Source of the DNA: Acidobacteriota bacterium
GTDB lineage: Bacteria; Acidobacteriota; Thermoanaerobaculia; Multivoradales; JAHZIX01
DNA length: 41,924 bases
Assembly: GCA_034211275.1 (NCBI GenBank)
Contig: JAXHTF010000039.1
Coordinates: 1-41,924 of the forward strand
Reading direction: 5' to 3'
The notes beneath the pieces were generated by a model, which did no database searches, was not told the origin of the DNA, and was given only the letters and a program-made list of their open reading frames with translations. This document shows positions 1 through 7,371 of the stretch, piece by piece (positions within the stretch are counted from its first letter, which is position 1; every line of letters starts with the position of its first letter). A program made the translations under genes and the position numbers.

Positions 1-103
1 AATTATCATCGTCGAGGAAGACGACAAATTCTCCACCTGCTTCTTGAATGGCGCGCTGTCTGGCAAAGGCGAGTCCTTGCTGAGGCTCGAAGCTATATCT
101 CAG
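1..103 (-). pseudogene. Glycosyltransferase family 2 fragment, N-terminus missing, runs off the left edge
   Basis: Read on the minus strand from about 103 to 1, the sequence gives a stretch typical of the middle of a GT-A family 2 glycosyltransferase: RYSFEPQQGLAFAR, then AIQEAGGEFVVFLDDD, where the Asp triplet is the usual nucleotide-sugar/metal site (DXD). In a normal GT2 about 70-80 residues precede this point. Here the frame upstream reads through the precursor-peptide gene without any GT2-like sequence and meets a stop at 242-244, and no start codon was seen in 181-92. The fragment therefore looks headless, either through a recombination junction near 100-120 or an assembly artefact. It overlaps the 3' end of the precursor gene in another frame. 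If it belongs to the peptide locus it could have been a glycosylation enzyme, but this is speculative because the rest lies outside the window. Confidence 0.55.
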
Positions 104-293
104 GGGACAGGGGGAAGACCATGTCCGGACAGAAACAACGGCAAGAGTCGCCGCCGGCCACCGAACGGAGCTCGTCGTCGGCGAGCTCGATAACGCCGGC
201 GGGGTTCTGCGGCAGCTGAGCCCGCTGCTCGTCGTTGAGGCTCAGGCGGAACTCTTCGTCCTTCCAGGCGCGGATGATGTCTTGCTTCTTCAT
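93..293 (-). CDS. Double-glycine RiPP precursor peptide (mersacidin/lichenicidin-type leader)
   Basis: This 66-residue peptide has a charged leader beginning MKKQDIIRAWKDEEF, containing LPQNPAG and ending ELADDELRSVAGG. That pattern is typical of mersacidin/lichenicidin-type lanthipeptide leaders cleaved after Gly-Gly. Cleavage after Gly48 would release an 18-residue core with Ser50, Cys51, Cys53, Cys55 and Ser63. The start is well supported: AGGAGG at 301-306 lies 7 nt upstream of the ATG. A consensus promoter lies at 543-570. A divergent C39-peptidase ABC exporter at 1383-3596 is the natural processing and export partner. The core has only two Ser and no Thr, so at most two lanthionine-type rings could form. 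The gene's 3' end coincides with a broken glycosyltransferase, so the core may be a truncated or novel version. No modifying enzyme is visible in the window. Precursor identity is well supported, the final product is unknown. Confidence 0.8.
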   Translation of the reverse strand: MKKQDIIRAWKDEEFRLSLNDEQRAQLPQNPAGVIELADDELRSVAGGDSCRCFCPDMVFPLSPEI

Positions 294-524
294 GAAATGT
301 CCTCCTCACAAAAGGATGGATGAAAGATGCCCTTCCCACGATGGAAAGGGACGACGAAATCGGATGCTGCCGAGGCAGGTGTGGAAAAAGAATCGAAAGA
401 AGAGATGGGATCGAAGGCAAGAGGCGGAGAGACAGGCAGCTGGGAAGCCCCTCGAGGGGCACAGGTAGCGACGACGAGGGGAGGCCGGCGGGGGGTGCTC
501 GTCGTCTTGATCGCTTCGCCTGTG

Positions 525-570
525 GTTATCATGAGTGCGATAACTTTAGTGCGCACGCGGATTTTGTCAA
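525..570 (-). promoter_or_regulatory. Promoter with overlapping palindromic operator for the precursor peptide
   Basis: On the minus strand a perfect -35 TTGACA (570-565) is followed after 16 nt by TAAAGT (548-543) as -10. The inverted repeat GTTATC-8 nt-GATAAC (525-544) overlaps the -10 and the expected start of transcription near 536, the classic place for a repressor site. The predicted 5' leader to the ATG at 293 is about 240 nt. The remaining 294-700 region shows no convincing gene on either strand. Confidence 0.55.
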
Positions 571-629
571 GGCCTGCAACGAGTCTTTTGGTGACGGATC
601 CGCTCCCTGAGGCTTCGTCCGAGGCAGTC

Positions 630-659
630 TTGACCTGCTCTTCACGTCGCTGCTACGTT
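630..659 (+). promoter_or_regulatory. Possible promoter for the exporter genes
   Basis: TTGACC (630-635) and TACGTT (654-659) with an 18-nt spacer stand about 45 nt ahead of the ATG at 701. The -10 match is modest, so this is a weak prediction supported mainly by position. Confidence 0.3.
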
Positions 660-700
660 GAGCAATCTCTATCGCAAAACCTCCTCGACGCAGACGCCCA

Positions 701-1390
701 ATGCCCGATTCAACCCCATCGACCCCACCCTCACCGCCGCCCTCCCGGCCGGGGCTGTACCGTCGCGAAGCGCTGGAGGTCCACAACGCCGGTCTCGAGG
801 GACGGGGTGATCCGCTGCGCTTGTCCCCGCGCTGGATGCGCTGGGCGTATCCGCTCCTGGTGCTCAGCGTCGCGGCGGGGCTGGTCTTTGCGGCTTTGGG
901 GAAGGTCGAGGAGACCGCCGCCGGTGTGGCGGTAGTGCAGCGGGCCGGTGCGGGGGACCCGCGGCTGACCTGCGGTACCACCGACCCAGTGCCGGCCCGA
1001 TGGATGGCGACGGTGCTGGTGCCGGCGCGCTTCCTGCCGCGGCTCGAGCCGGGAATGCCTCTGTGGCTGGACGTCGAGGGGGTGGCGGAGACGCCGTTCT
1101 CCCTGGTCATTGGGGAGGTAGAGCCGCGGGCGTGGTGGCCTCGGCAGATCGCGGCGGGGGAGGCCGCAGACCCCGGCGGAGCTGAAGCCCTCGGCGGAAC
1201 CGAGGCTGCTCTGGCGAAGATCGAGGCCGGTGCGGGGCCGGTAGCGGTGGTGCGGGCGGCGATCTGCCCGCCGCCGGGAACTCGCCTCTTCGACGGATTG
1301 CCGGGCCGGGGAGAGATCGTCCTCGGTTCCCAGTCCATTCTCCAGACTCTGGTGCCGGCGCTGGCTCCGGTGAGGTCCGAGGATGGCTGA
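701..1390 (+). CDS. HlyD-like membrane fusion protein, short form, of a peptide export system
   Basis: This 229-residue protein has a Pro-rich cytoplasmic N-terminus, the YRREALE box usual just before the membrane anchor of HlyD-type adaptors in peptide export loci, and one membrane segment at about 49-67. A periplasmic part of about 160 residues follows, ending with the GEIVLG-type strand seen near the end of HlyD proteins. The long coiled-coil hairpin and most of the lipoyl/barrel-sandwich sequence of a full adaptor (normally 350-450 residues) are absent. No clear Shine-Dalgarno sequence precedes the ATG, so the start is tentative. The end overlaps the exporter ATG by 8 nt, so the two are probably co-translated. 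It is likely the adaptor or an accessory subunit of the C39 exporter. Confidence 0.65.
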   Translation: MPDSTPSTPPSPPPSRPGLYRREALEVHNAGLEGRGDPLRLSPRWMRWAYPLLVLSVAAGLVFAALGKVEETAAGVAVVQRAGAGDPRLTCGTTDPVPARWMATVLVPARFLPRLEPGMPLWLDVEGVAETPFSLVIGEVEPRAWWPRQIAAGEAADPGGAEALGGTEAALAKIEAGAGPVAVVRAAICPPPGTRLFDGLPGRGEIVLGSQSILQTLVPALAPVRSEDG

Positions 1391-3596
1391 GGCCGAATCC
1401 GGCGCCTCGCTGCGCGACCGCTTCCCGGCGCTGGCCCGGCTGGGCTTTCCCCGGCGCCGGCGGCGCATTCCCTTGGTGCATCAGACCACCGGTACGGATT
1501 GCGGCCCCGCCTGTCTGGCCATGGTGCTGGCCTACCACGGCAAGATCATGCCGCTGGACGAGCTGCGCCAGGTGGCCGGTGGTGGCAACCGCGGTGCCGA
1601 CGCCCTGGCGCTGCTGGAGACCGCTCGCTGGCTCGGGCTGCGAGGTCGCGGGGTCAAGGTCGAGAAGATCGAGGATCTCCAGCTGCTGCCGACGGGCAGC
1701 ATCCTGCATTGGGGCTTCAACCACTTCGTCGTCCTCGACCGTCTGCAGGGCCGGAAAGCGCGGCTGGTGGATCCGGGGGCGGGGCGCCGCACGGTGGGCT
1801 GGGAGACCCTGAGCAAGGAGTTCACCGGCGTTGCGCTGGTCCTCGAGCCCGGCGAGGACTTCGAGCCCGGCGGCCGCATCCGGCGGGGAATCTGGCGCTA
1901 TCTAGTGAAGCTCCTGGGCGAGTCGGGGCTGCTGGGGCGGCTGATCGTGACCTCGGTCTTGGTGCAGGGCTTCGTCCTCGCCATTCCGGTGCTCACCGGG
2001 GTGCTGGTGGATCGGGTGGTGCCGCGGCGGGACGCCAGCCTGTTGGCGTTGGTGGCGGTGGGCATCGCGCTGGTGGTGGGCTTCCATTTTCTGTCCTCGC
2101 TGGTCCGCGGGCATCTGCTGCTGCATTTGCGCACCCGCCTCGACGCGCGGATGACCCTCGACTTCTTGGAGCACCTGGTCGATCTTCCCTATGCCTTCTT
2201 TCAGGAGCGCGCCTCCGGCGACTTGTTGATGCGCCTCAACAGCAACAGCACGGTGCGCGAGATGCTCACCGGTGGGGCCCTGTCCACCGTTCTGGACGGG
2301 GTCATGGTGAGCCTGTTGTTGGTCTTGCTGTTGGTGGCCAGTCCGCAGATGGGCCTGTTGGTGTTGGTCCTTGGCTTGGTGCGGGTGGCCCTCTTCCTGC
2401 TCACCCACCGCCGCTACCGGGAGCTCATGTCCGACGCCCTGCACACCGAGGCGCGCTCCCGCAGCTACCAGGTGCAGATCCTCCAGGGCATCGAGACCTT
2501 GAAAGCCACCGGCGGTGAGCAGCGGGCGGTGGAGAGCTGGTCCAACCTCTTCGTCGACGAGCTCAACGTCGCCTTGGCCCGCGGCCGGCTCAGCGCCTGG
2601 GTGGACTCCTTGGGCGCCAGCCTGACCCTCGCCTCACCGCTGCTCATCCTTTTGGCCGGCGGCGCGCTGGTGCTTCAGGGCTCCCTCAGCCTGGGCTCCA
2701 TGTTGGCGTTGGTGACCCTCGGCGTCGCCTTCCTCCAGCCTTTGGCGAGCCTGATGAACACCGCCTTTCAGCTGCAGCTGATGCAGTGCTACCTGGAGCG
2801 TCTGGACGATGTGATGCAGGCGCCCAAGGAACAGGACCGGGGCACCGCTCAGCGGGCCCGGGAGCTCCAGGGCGCGGTGGCCTTGGAGGGGGTGAGCTTC
2901 CGCTACTCGCCCCGGGCCGAGCGGGTGATCCAGGATCTGTCAGTGGAAATCGAGGCGGGGGAGATGGTGGCCGTGGTGGGTCCGTCGGGGGCCGGCAAGT
3001 CGACCCTCGCCCACCTGCTCAGCGCCCTCTATCGGCCGGAGGAGGGGCGGGTGCTCTACGACGGTGTGTCGCTGGAGGCCCTGGATTTCCGCTCCGTGCG
3101 CCGGCAGCTGGGCATCGTGCCGCAGAATCCGTTCCTCTTCGCCTCCAGCATTCGCTCCAACATCGCCGCCGCCGATCCCGGGCTACCCCTGGAGCGCGTC
3201 CGGGAGGTCGCCCGCATGGCAGAGATCGACGCCGAGATCGAGGCCCTGCCCATGGGTTACGACACCCTGTTGTCGGAGAACGGCGCTTCCCTCTCCGGCG
3301 GTCAGCGCCAGCGCCTGGCTTTGGCTCGGGCGCTGATTCAGCAGCCGGCGGTGCTGATCCTCGACGAGGCCACCAGCGCCCTCGACGCGGTCACCGAGGA
3401 GCGCATCCAACGGCGCCTGGAGGCTCTGGACTGCACCCGCGTGGTCATCGCCCACCGGCTGAGCACGGTGCAGAAGGCGGACCGCATTCTGGTTCTGGAG
3501 GCCGGCAGGCTGGCCGAGCAAGGCCGCCACCGGGACCTATTGGCGGCCGGCGGCGTCTACGCGCGGCTGGTGCGGGCGCAGCTGGGGGAGGAGTAG
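1383..3596 (+). CDS. C39 peptidase-containing ABC transporter (bacteriocin/RiPP exporter)
   Basis: This 737-residue inner-membrane transporter (PCAT) should cut leaders after a double glycine and export the core peptide. An N-terminal C39 peptidase (about 30-150) shows TDCGPACLAMVLAYHG with catalytic Cys40, His114 in NHFVVLD and Asp130 in LVDPG. A six-helix ABC membrane domain covers about 170-470. The C-terminal ATPase has Walker A GPSGAGKST, signature LSGGQRQR (near 637), Walker B VLILDEAT and H-loop VIAHR. All catalytic residues are present, so it appears functional. It overlaps the HlyD-like gene by 8 nt and faces the precursor gene at 93-293, its probable substrate. It ends 8 nt from the convergent fadJ stop, with no terminator seen between them. 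Confidence 0.93.
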   Translation: MAEAESGASLRDRFPALARLGFPRRRRRIPLVHQTTGTDCGPACLAMVLAYHGKIMPLDELRQVAGGGNRGADALALLETARWLGLRGRGVKVEKIEDLQLLPTGSILHWGFNHFVVLDRLQGRKARLVDPGAGRRTVGWETLSKEFTGVALVLEPGEDFEPGGRIRRGIWRYLVKLLGESGLLGRLIVTSVLVQGFVLAIPVLTGVLVDRVVPRRDASLLALVAVGIALVVGFHFLSSLVRGHLLLHLRTRLDARMTLDFLEHLVDLPYAFFQERASGDLLMRLNSNSTVREMLTGGALSTVLDGVMVSLLLVLLLVASPQMGLLVLVLGLVRVALFLLTHRRYRELMSDALHTEARSRSYQVQILQGIETLKATGGEQRAVESWSNLFVDELNVALARGRLSAWVDSLGASLTLASPLLILLAGGALVLQGSLSLGSMLALVTLGVAFLQPLASLMNTAFQLQLMQCYLERLDDVMQAPKEQDRGTAQRARELQGAVALEGVSFRYSPRAERVIQDLSVEIEAGEMVAVVGPSGAGKSTLAHLLSALYRPEEGRVLYDGVSLEALDFRSVRRQLGIVPQNPFLFASSIRSNIAAADPGLPLERVREVARMAEIDAEIEALPMGYDTLLSENGASLSGGQRQRLALARALIQQPAVLILDEATSALDAVTEERIQRRLEALDCTRVVIAHRLSTVQKADRILVLEAGRLAEQGRHRDLLAAGGVYARLVRAQLGEE

Positions 3597-3604
3597 CTCG
3601 ACCC

Positions 3605-5761
3605 TCAGTCCTGGTGAAACGTCTCGCCCTTGGCGGCCATGTCCCGCAGCAGCTGGGCGGGGCGGAGGCGTTCGCCGTATTGGTCGGCGTAGTGGTCCAG
3701 GCGCTCGACGATGTAGGCCAGGCCCTGGCGGTCCGCCTCCTTGAGCAGGCCGCCCCGGAACGGCGGGAAGCCGAAGCCGAAGATCACCGAGATGTCCACG
3801 TCCACCGGGTTCTCGATGACGCTGTCCTCCATGCAGTAGGCGGTCTCGTTGAGCATCTGCATCCAGCAGCGCTCGATGATCTCCTGGTCCGGGATCGCCG
3901 GCTCCGCCTCGGACCAGTCCAGGAGCTCGTAGACCGAAGAATCGACGCCCTTCTTCTTGCCCTTCTCGTAGCGATAGAAGCCTTTGCCGCCCTTGCGGCC
4001 GGTGCGGCCGTCGTCGAGCAGGCGGTCGAAGAGTTGGGGCGGCTGGATGCGGTCGCCGAAATACTCCTGGAGCACCTGGCTGACGTGGCCGCCAATGTCG
4101 ATGCCCACCTCGTCGATGAGGGCCATGGGGCCGACGGGGAAGCCCCAGCCGGTGAGGGCCTTGTCGATCTGTTCGACGGTGGCGCCCTGCTTGAGAATCC
4201 ACGAGGCCTCGTTGAGGAAGGGGGCGAGGACGCGGGTGGTGAAGAAGCCCGGACCGTCGTTGACCACCACCACTGTCTTGCCCATGCGCTGGGCGACCTG
4301 GACGGTTACCGCCACCGCCTCGTCGGAGGTGCCGGGGTGGCGGATGACCTCCACCAGCTGCATCTTGTGCACCGGGCTGAAGAAGTGCATGCCCACCACA
4401 TTCTGCGGCCGGCTGCTGCCCTCGGCGAGGCGGGCGATGGGGATGGTGGAGGTGTTGGAGGCGAAGATCAGGTCGTCACCGGCCACTTCCTCCGTTTGCT
4501 GGATCACCTTGTGCTTGATGTCGACGTCCTCGAACACCGCCTCGACGACGAAGTTCAACCGGCTGAAGCTCGAATAGTCGACGGTGCCGTGGATGCGGCT
4601 CATGGCGAGGGTCAGGTCCACCGGCTTCATCTTGCGCCGCTTGACCAACCCCTGGAAGAGGTCTCGGCAATGCTTGAGGCCGCGGCCGACGCTCTCCCAA
4701 TCGCGATCCTTGAGCTCCACCCGCACGTCCTTGTAGGCGAGCACCTGGGCGATGCCGGAGCCCATGAAGCCGGCTCCTAACACGCCGAGGTGAGAGATGT
4801 CCCGATCGCTCTGCTTGGCCAGGGCGGCGGCGCGGGCCTCGACGTCGTTCTTCATGAAGAAGATGCCCATGAGGTTCTTCGCCTCGTCGCTCACCACCAG
4901 CTGGGAGAAGGCCTGGGCTTCCAGGTCCAGAGCCTCCTCCAGCGGCAGGTTGAGCCCCTGCTCGATGACCTCGATGGCCTTCAGCGGCGCCGGGTAGTGG
5001 CCGCCGGTCTTCTCCATCACCCCCTCCCGGGCCTTGCCGAAGATCATCGACCGGGCCACCGGCAGCGCCGCCACGACGTTGGTGGCGCGGCTGGCCAGGG
5101 AACGCTTGCCCTTGTTGTGGCCCTGCTCCTTGCCCTGCTCCACCAGCTGCACCGCGGCGGTGCGCAGGTCCGCCGGATGGCAGACGGCGTCCACCATCCC
5201 CAGGCGCTTGGCCTTCTTGGCCTGAACCTGTTTGCCGGTGAGGATCAGGGGCAGGGAGTCGGCGACGCCGATGAGCCGCGGTAGCCGCTGGGTACCGCCG
5301 AGGCCCGGAAAGAGGCCCAGCTGCACTTCCGGCAGGCCGAGCTTGGTCTTGCCGTGGTCCGTCGCCACCCGCAGGTCGCAGGCCAGCGCTAGCTCCAGGC
5401 CGCCGCCCAGACAGGCGCCGTGGATGGCGGCGACGGTGGGGAAGGGCAGCTTGTGGATGCGCTGGCAGAGGGCGTGGCCCCGCTGCAGCATGGCCCGCAC
5501 CGACTCGGCGTCGGAAAGCTCCTGGAGCTCCTCGATGTCCGCACCGGCGACGAAACTGTCCTTCTTACCGGAAATCAGCACCAGCCCCCGGGGGGGATTC
5601 GCCTCCAGGCGATCGAGGAGCGGATCGATCTGTTCCATGACCCGGGTCGAGACTGTGTTGACCTTCTTCTCCGGATCGTCCATCACCAGCCAAGCGATGC
5701 CGTTTTCAAAAGTCAGTTGGAGGGCGCCGGAGGCGCCGGAATGGGTCATTGGATCAGCCAT
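3605..5761 (-). CDS. fadJ: Fatty-acid oxidation complex alpha subunit (enoyl-CoA hydratase / 3-hydroxyacyl-CoA dehydrogenase)
   Basis: This 718-residue bifunctional beta-oxidation enzyme hydrates 2-enoyl-CoA and oxidises the L-3-hydroxyacyl-CoA with NAD+. The N-terminal crotonase domain has SFVAGADIEEL (oxyanion hole) and GACLGGGLELALACD followed by GLPEVQLGLFPGLGGTQRL. The dehydrogenase half starts with the Rossmann motif LGAGFMGSGIAQ near residue 320, then SNTSTIPI and GMHFFSPVHKMQLVEVI, with the C-terminal helical repeats complete. Length fits FadJ/FadB. An in-frame ATG at 5878 would add 39 residues, but the ATG at 5761 has a good AGGAGA ribosome site and gives the usual N-terminus. No thiolase partner lies next to it. 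A promoter is predicted at 5857-5886. FadJ rather than FadB is inferred from the isolated position and general sequence. Confidence 0.9.
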   Translation of the reverse strand: MADPMTHSGASGALQLTFENGIAWLVMDDPEKKVNTVSTRVMEQIDPLLDRLEANPPRGLVLISGKKDSFVAGADIEELQELSDAESVRAMLQRGHALCQRIHKLPFPTVAAIHGACLGGGLELALACDLRVATDHGKTKLGLPEVQLGLFPGLGGTQRLPRLIGVADSLPLILTGKQVQAKKAKRLGMVDAVCHPADLRTAAVQLVEQGKEQGHNKGKRSLASRATNVVAALPVARSMIFGKAREGVMEKTGGHYPAPLKAIEVIEQGLNLPLEEALDLEAQAFSQLVVSDEAKNLMGIFFMKNDVEARAAALAKQSDRDISHLGVLGAGFMGSGIAQVLAYKDVRVELKDRDWESVGRGLKHCRDLFQGLVKRRKMKPVDLTLAMSRIHGTVDYSSFSRLNFVVEAVFEDVDIKHKVIQQTEEVAGDDLIFASNTSTIPIARLAEGSSRPQNVVGMHFFSPVHKMQLVEVIRHPGTSDEAVAVTVQVAQRMGKTVVVVNDGPGFFTTRVLAPFLNEASWILKQGATVEQIDKALTGWGFPVGPMALIDEVGIDIGGHVSQVLQEYFGDRIQPPQLFDRLLDDGRTGRKGGKGFYRYEKGKKKGVDSSVYELLDWSEAEPAIPDQEIIERCWMQMLNETAYCMEDSVIENPVDVDISVIFGFGFPPFRGGLLKEADRQGLAYIVERLDHYADQYGERLRPAQLLRDMAAKGETFHQD

Positions 5762-5856
5762 GGAAAAAGTCTCCTGATTCGAGTCGAAGTGCGGATGAGC
5801 GGCCTCGGAAGAGGTTGTTCGACAGGGTCTATCGCCGAAAGGCCTGCCCATCTGCC

Positions 5857-5886
5857 ATCGTAGGAGGCCATGCCGCAATGTGTCAA
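5857..5886 (-). promoter_or_regulatory. Promoter of fadJ
   Basis: Minus-strand TTGACA (5886-5881), an 18-nt spacer and TACGAT (5862-5857) would start transcription near 5850, leaving a leader of about 90 nt before the fadJ ATG at 5761. Confidence 0.5.
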
Positions 5887-5977
5887 GAAATTGTCGTCCT
5901 CTTCGCCGGGGCCGCCGCGCTGCGGCAAGGGGGCGAGGCGCGCCACGCCGGAAATGCCTGTCGTATGATCAAAGGTC

Positions 5978-6715
5978 ATGGGCAGGACCGCTGCAGCGCT
6001 GATCATCGGTAACGAGATTCTCACCGGCAAGGTGCAGGAGGAGAACGTCTCGGTGTTGGCCAAGGAGCTCTTCGCCCTCGGTGTGCGCCTGCAGCGGGTG
6101 GTGATCTGTGCCGACCAGGTGGAGGTCATCGCCCGCGACCTGACCGAGCTGCGGGAGAGCCACGACCTGGTGTTCACCAGCGGCGGCGTCGGTCCCACCC
6201 ACGACGATGTGACGGTGCAGGCGGTGGCCCGCTCCTTCGATCGCCCGCTGGTGCGGTCCTTGGAGCTGGCGGGGCTGCTGGAACGCTACTTCGGCTCCCG
6301 CTGCACCGAGCGCCACCTGCGCATGGCGGATCTTCCGGAGGGCTTCCAGCTGGTGCGCTCCGGCAACGCCCGCTGGCCGGCGGTGGTGGTGGACAACGTC
6401 TACGTGCTGCCGGGGCTGCCGGAGGTCTTCCGCATGAAGATGCCCATCCTGCGGGATTGGTTGGGGGCCGGCGAGGCCTTCATCAGCCGCGCCATCTACA
6501 CCCGTTGTGACGAGGCCGAGGTGGCGGACCTGCTGGATCGGTTGGTGGCGGACCACCCGCGGGTGGCCATCGGCAGCTATCCGGTGTGGAATGAGCGCCA
6601 CTATCGGGTCAAGCTCACCGTCGACGGCACCGATCCCGAGGCCGTGGCCAGCGCTACCACCGCGCTGGAAGAGGCGCTACCGGAAGGGTCCCTGGTGCCT
6701 CCTCCCGAGAGCTGA
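5978..6715 (+). CDS. CinA N-terminal / MoaB-like molybdopterin-binding domain protein
   Basis: This 245-residue protein is the MoCF-type domain found at the N-terminus of CinA and in eukaryotic FAD synthase. It has LIIGNEILTGKVQEEN at the start, then FTSGGVGPTHDDVT, the most characteristic stretch, and later VVDNVYVLPGLPEVF. The C-terminal CinA amidohydrolase domain is absent, so it is a stand-alone version, like many proteins labelled 'competence/damage-inducible protein A'. CinA-type domains act on ADP-ribose or nicotinamide-nucleotide-like substrates, and the exact substrate here is unknown. The ribosome site (AAAGG) is weak. It is divergent from fadJ and followed by the nrd control region. 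Confidence 0.85.
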   Translation: MGRTAAALIIGNEILTGKVQEENVSVLAKELFALGVRLQRVVICADQVEVIARDLTELRESHDLVFTSGGVGPTHDDVTVQAVARSFDRPLVRSLELAGLLERYFGSRCTERHLRMADLPEGFQLVRSGNARWPAVVVDNVYVLPGLPEVFRMKMPILRDWLGAGEAFISRAIYTRCDEAEVADLLDRLVADHPRVAIGSYPVWNERHYRVKLTVDGTDPEAVASATTALEEALPEGSLVPPPES

Positions 6716-6870
6716 CTCGCACACTTTCCCGCCGCCCGATTCAGAGAAAAAATTCACATCGTTTCCGGCGTCTCCGCAAGTCCTTGCTGCGCGCCCGTTT
6801 CCTCGCCCCGGCGAGGCCCCGCGGAGGGGCTGGGCGGGCTGAACAGGCTTCCCGCCGCGGCTTTGGGGTG

Positions 6871-6886
6871 ATACTAAATATAGGGG
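6871..6886 (+). promoter_or_regulatory. NrdR box 1
   Basis: ATACTAAATATAGGGG matches the NrdR consensus acaCwAtATaTwGtgt at every strongly conserved position (C4, w5, A6, A8, T9, T11, w12, G13). It lies just upstream of the nrdA -35. The preceding stretch 6716-6870 shows no gene or clear signal. Confidence 0.7.
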
Positions 6887-6891
6887 CCGGC

Positions 6892-6920
6892 TTGACAGGG
6901 GCACCTACATCTTGTAGGTT
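6892..6920 (+). promoter_or_regulatory. Promoter of the nrdA-nrdB operon
   Basis: A perfect TTGACA (6892-6897), a 17-nt spacer and TAGGTT (6915-6920) lie between and across the two NrdR boxes. Transcription should start near 6927. Confidence 0.6.
6902..6917 (+). promoter_or_regulatory. NrdR box 2
   Basis: CACCTACATCTTGTAG keeps all the strongly conserved NrdR positions (C4, A6, A8, T9, T11, G13). It starts exactly 31 bp after box 1, three helical turns, the usual spacing of tandem NrdR boxes. It lies in the spacer between -35 and -10, so bound NrdR would block RNA polymerase. Confidence 0.65.
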
Positions 6921-6976
6921 GTTCGATATGTCGCTATAAGGGACAACGGCGGCCCCAGCCTGCTGATCCGAGGCTT

Positions 6977-7309
6977 TCCGCGGCGGCGATTCGCGGATGT
7001 TTTCGGCCGGCGGGCTGTCTTCAGCTGCACGCCTGAAGAGCGAATTTGGAGCTTTCTTTTACCGTGATGACCATCCCCCAGCCTGCCAACCCGAAGGGCC
7101 CCCCTGACGGCCCAACTTCGGCACTGGCGGATCGGGTGGATGAGTCGCGAGCGCCCGGCCTCGAGATGGTTCTCGAGGCCCAGCAGGAAGTCCCGTGGTC
7201 TGGAGCCCCGAAGGAAGGGGTAGCCCGGAGCCGTCGGCAGCGACGGCTCGAGCCGGTTCCGCCGGCCAGTTCGTTCTAAGGGTTTCCGGCACCGATGGAG
7301 CATCGGTGC
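6977..7309 (+). ncRNA. Structured 5' leader of nrdA with five hairpins (possible cis-regulatory RNA)
   Basis: The predicted leader from about 6927 to 7371 contains five hairpins. TCCGCG/CGCGGA spans 6977-6997. CCGAAGGGCC pairs with GGCCC and TTCGG at 7091-7121, with a 3-nt bulge. GGCCTCGAG/CTCGAGGCC spans 7157-7180, AGCCGTCG/CGACGGCT 7229-7248 with a GCAG tetraloop, and GCACCGAT/ATCGGTGC 7289-7309. The last stands 62 nt before the start codon. No RNase P, tmRNA, SRP or cobalamin-riboswitch motif was recognised. Chance hairpins are frequent in GC-rich DNA, so a regulatory function is inference. Confidence 0.35.
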
Positions 7310-7371
7310 GCTCAGTTTTCATGCGCCGGTGGAGGCCATCGGCGTGTCTAGCAGGAGAGGTAGTTCAGCCT

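Noticed and set aside
327-935. A 202-codon plus-strand frame between the precursor and the exporter genes
   Set aside because: It overlaps the HlyD-like gene in another frame, covers the promoter region and turns into an Arg/Pro-rich shadow sequence.
2786-4780. A long plus-strand open frame (over 600 codons) across the exporter end and fadJ
   Set aside because: It crosses two well-supported genes on opposite strands and has Gly/Ala/Arg-rich low-complexity composition; it is a shadow of GC-rich codon use.
6977-7309. Known structured RNA (RNase P, tmRNA, SRP RNA, cobalamin riboswitch) upstream of nrdA
   Set aside because: None of the conserved motifs of these RNAs was recognised. It is kept only as an unassigned structured leader.
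7195-7371. Upstream ATG (7195) giving a longer NrdA
   Set aside because: The extra 59 residues read through leader hairpins and lack similarity. AGGAGAGG precedes the ATG at 7372.
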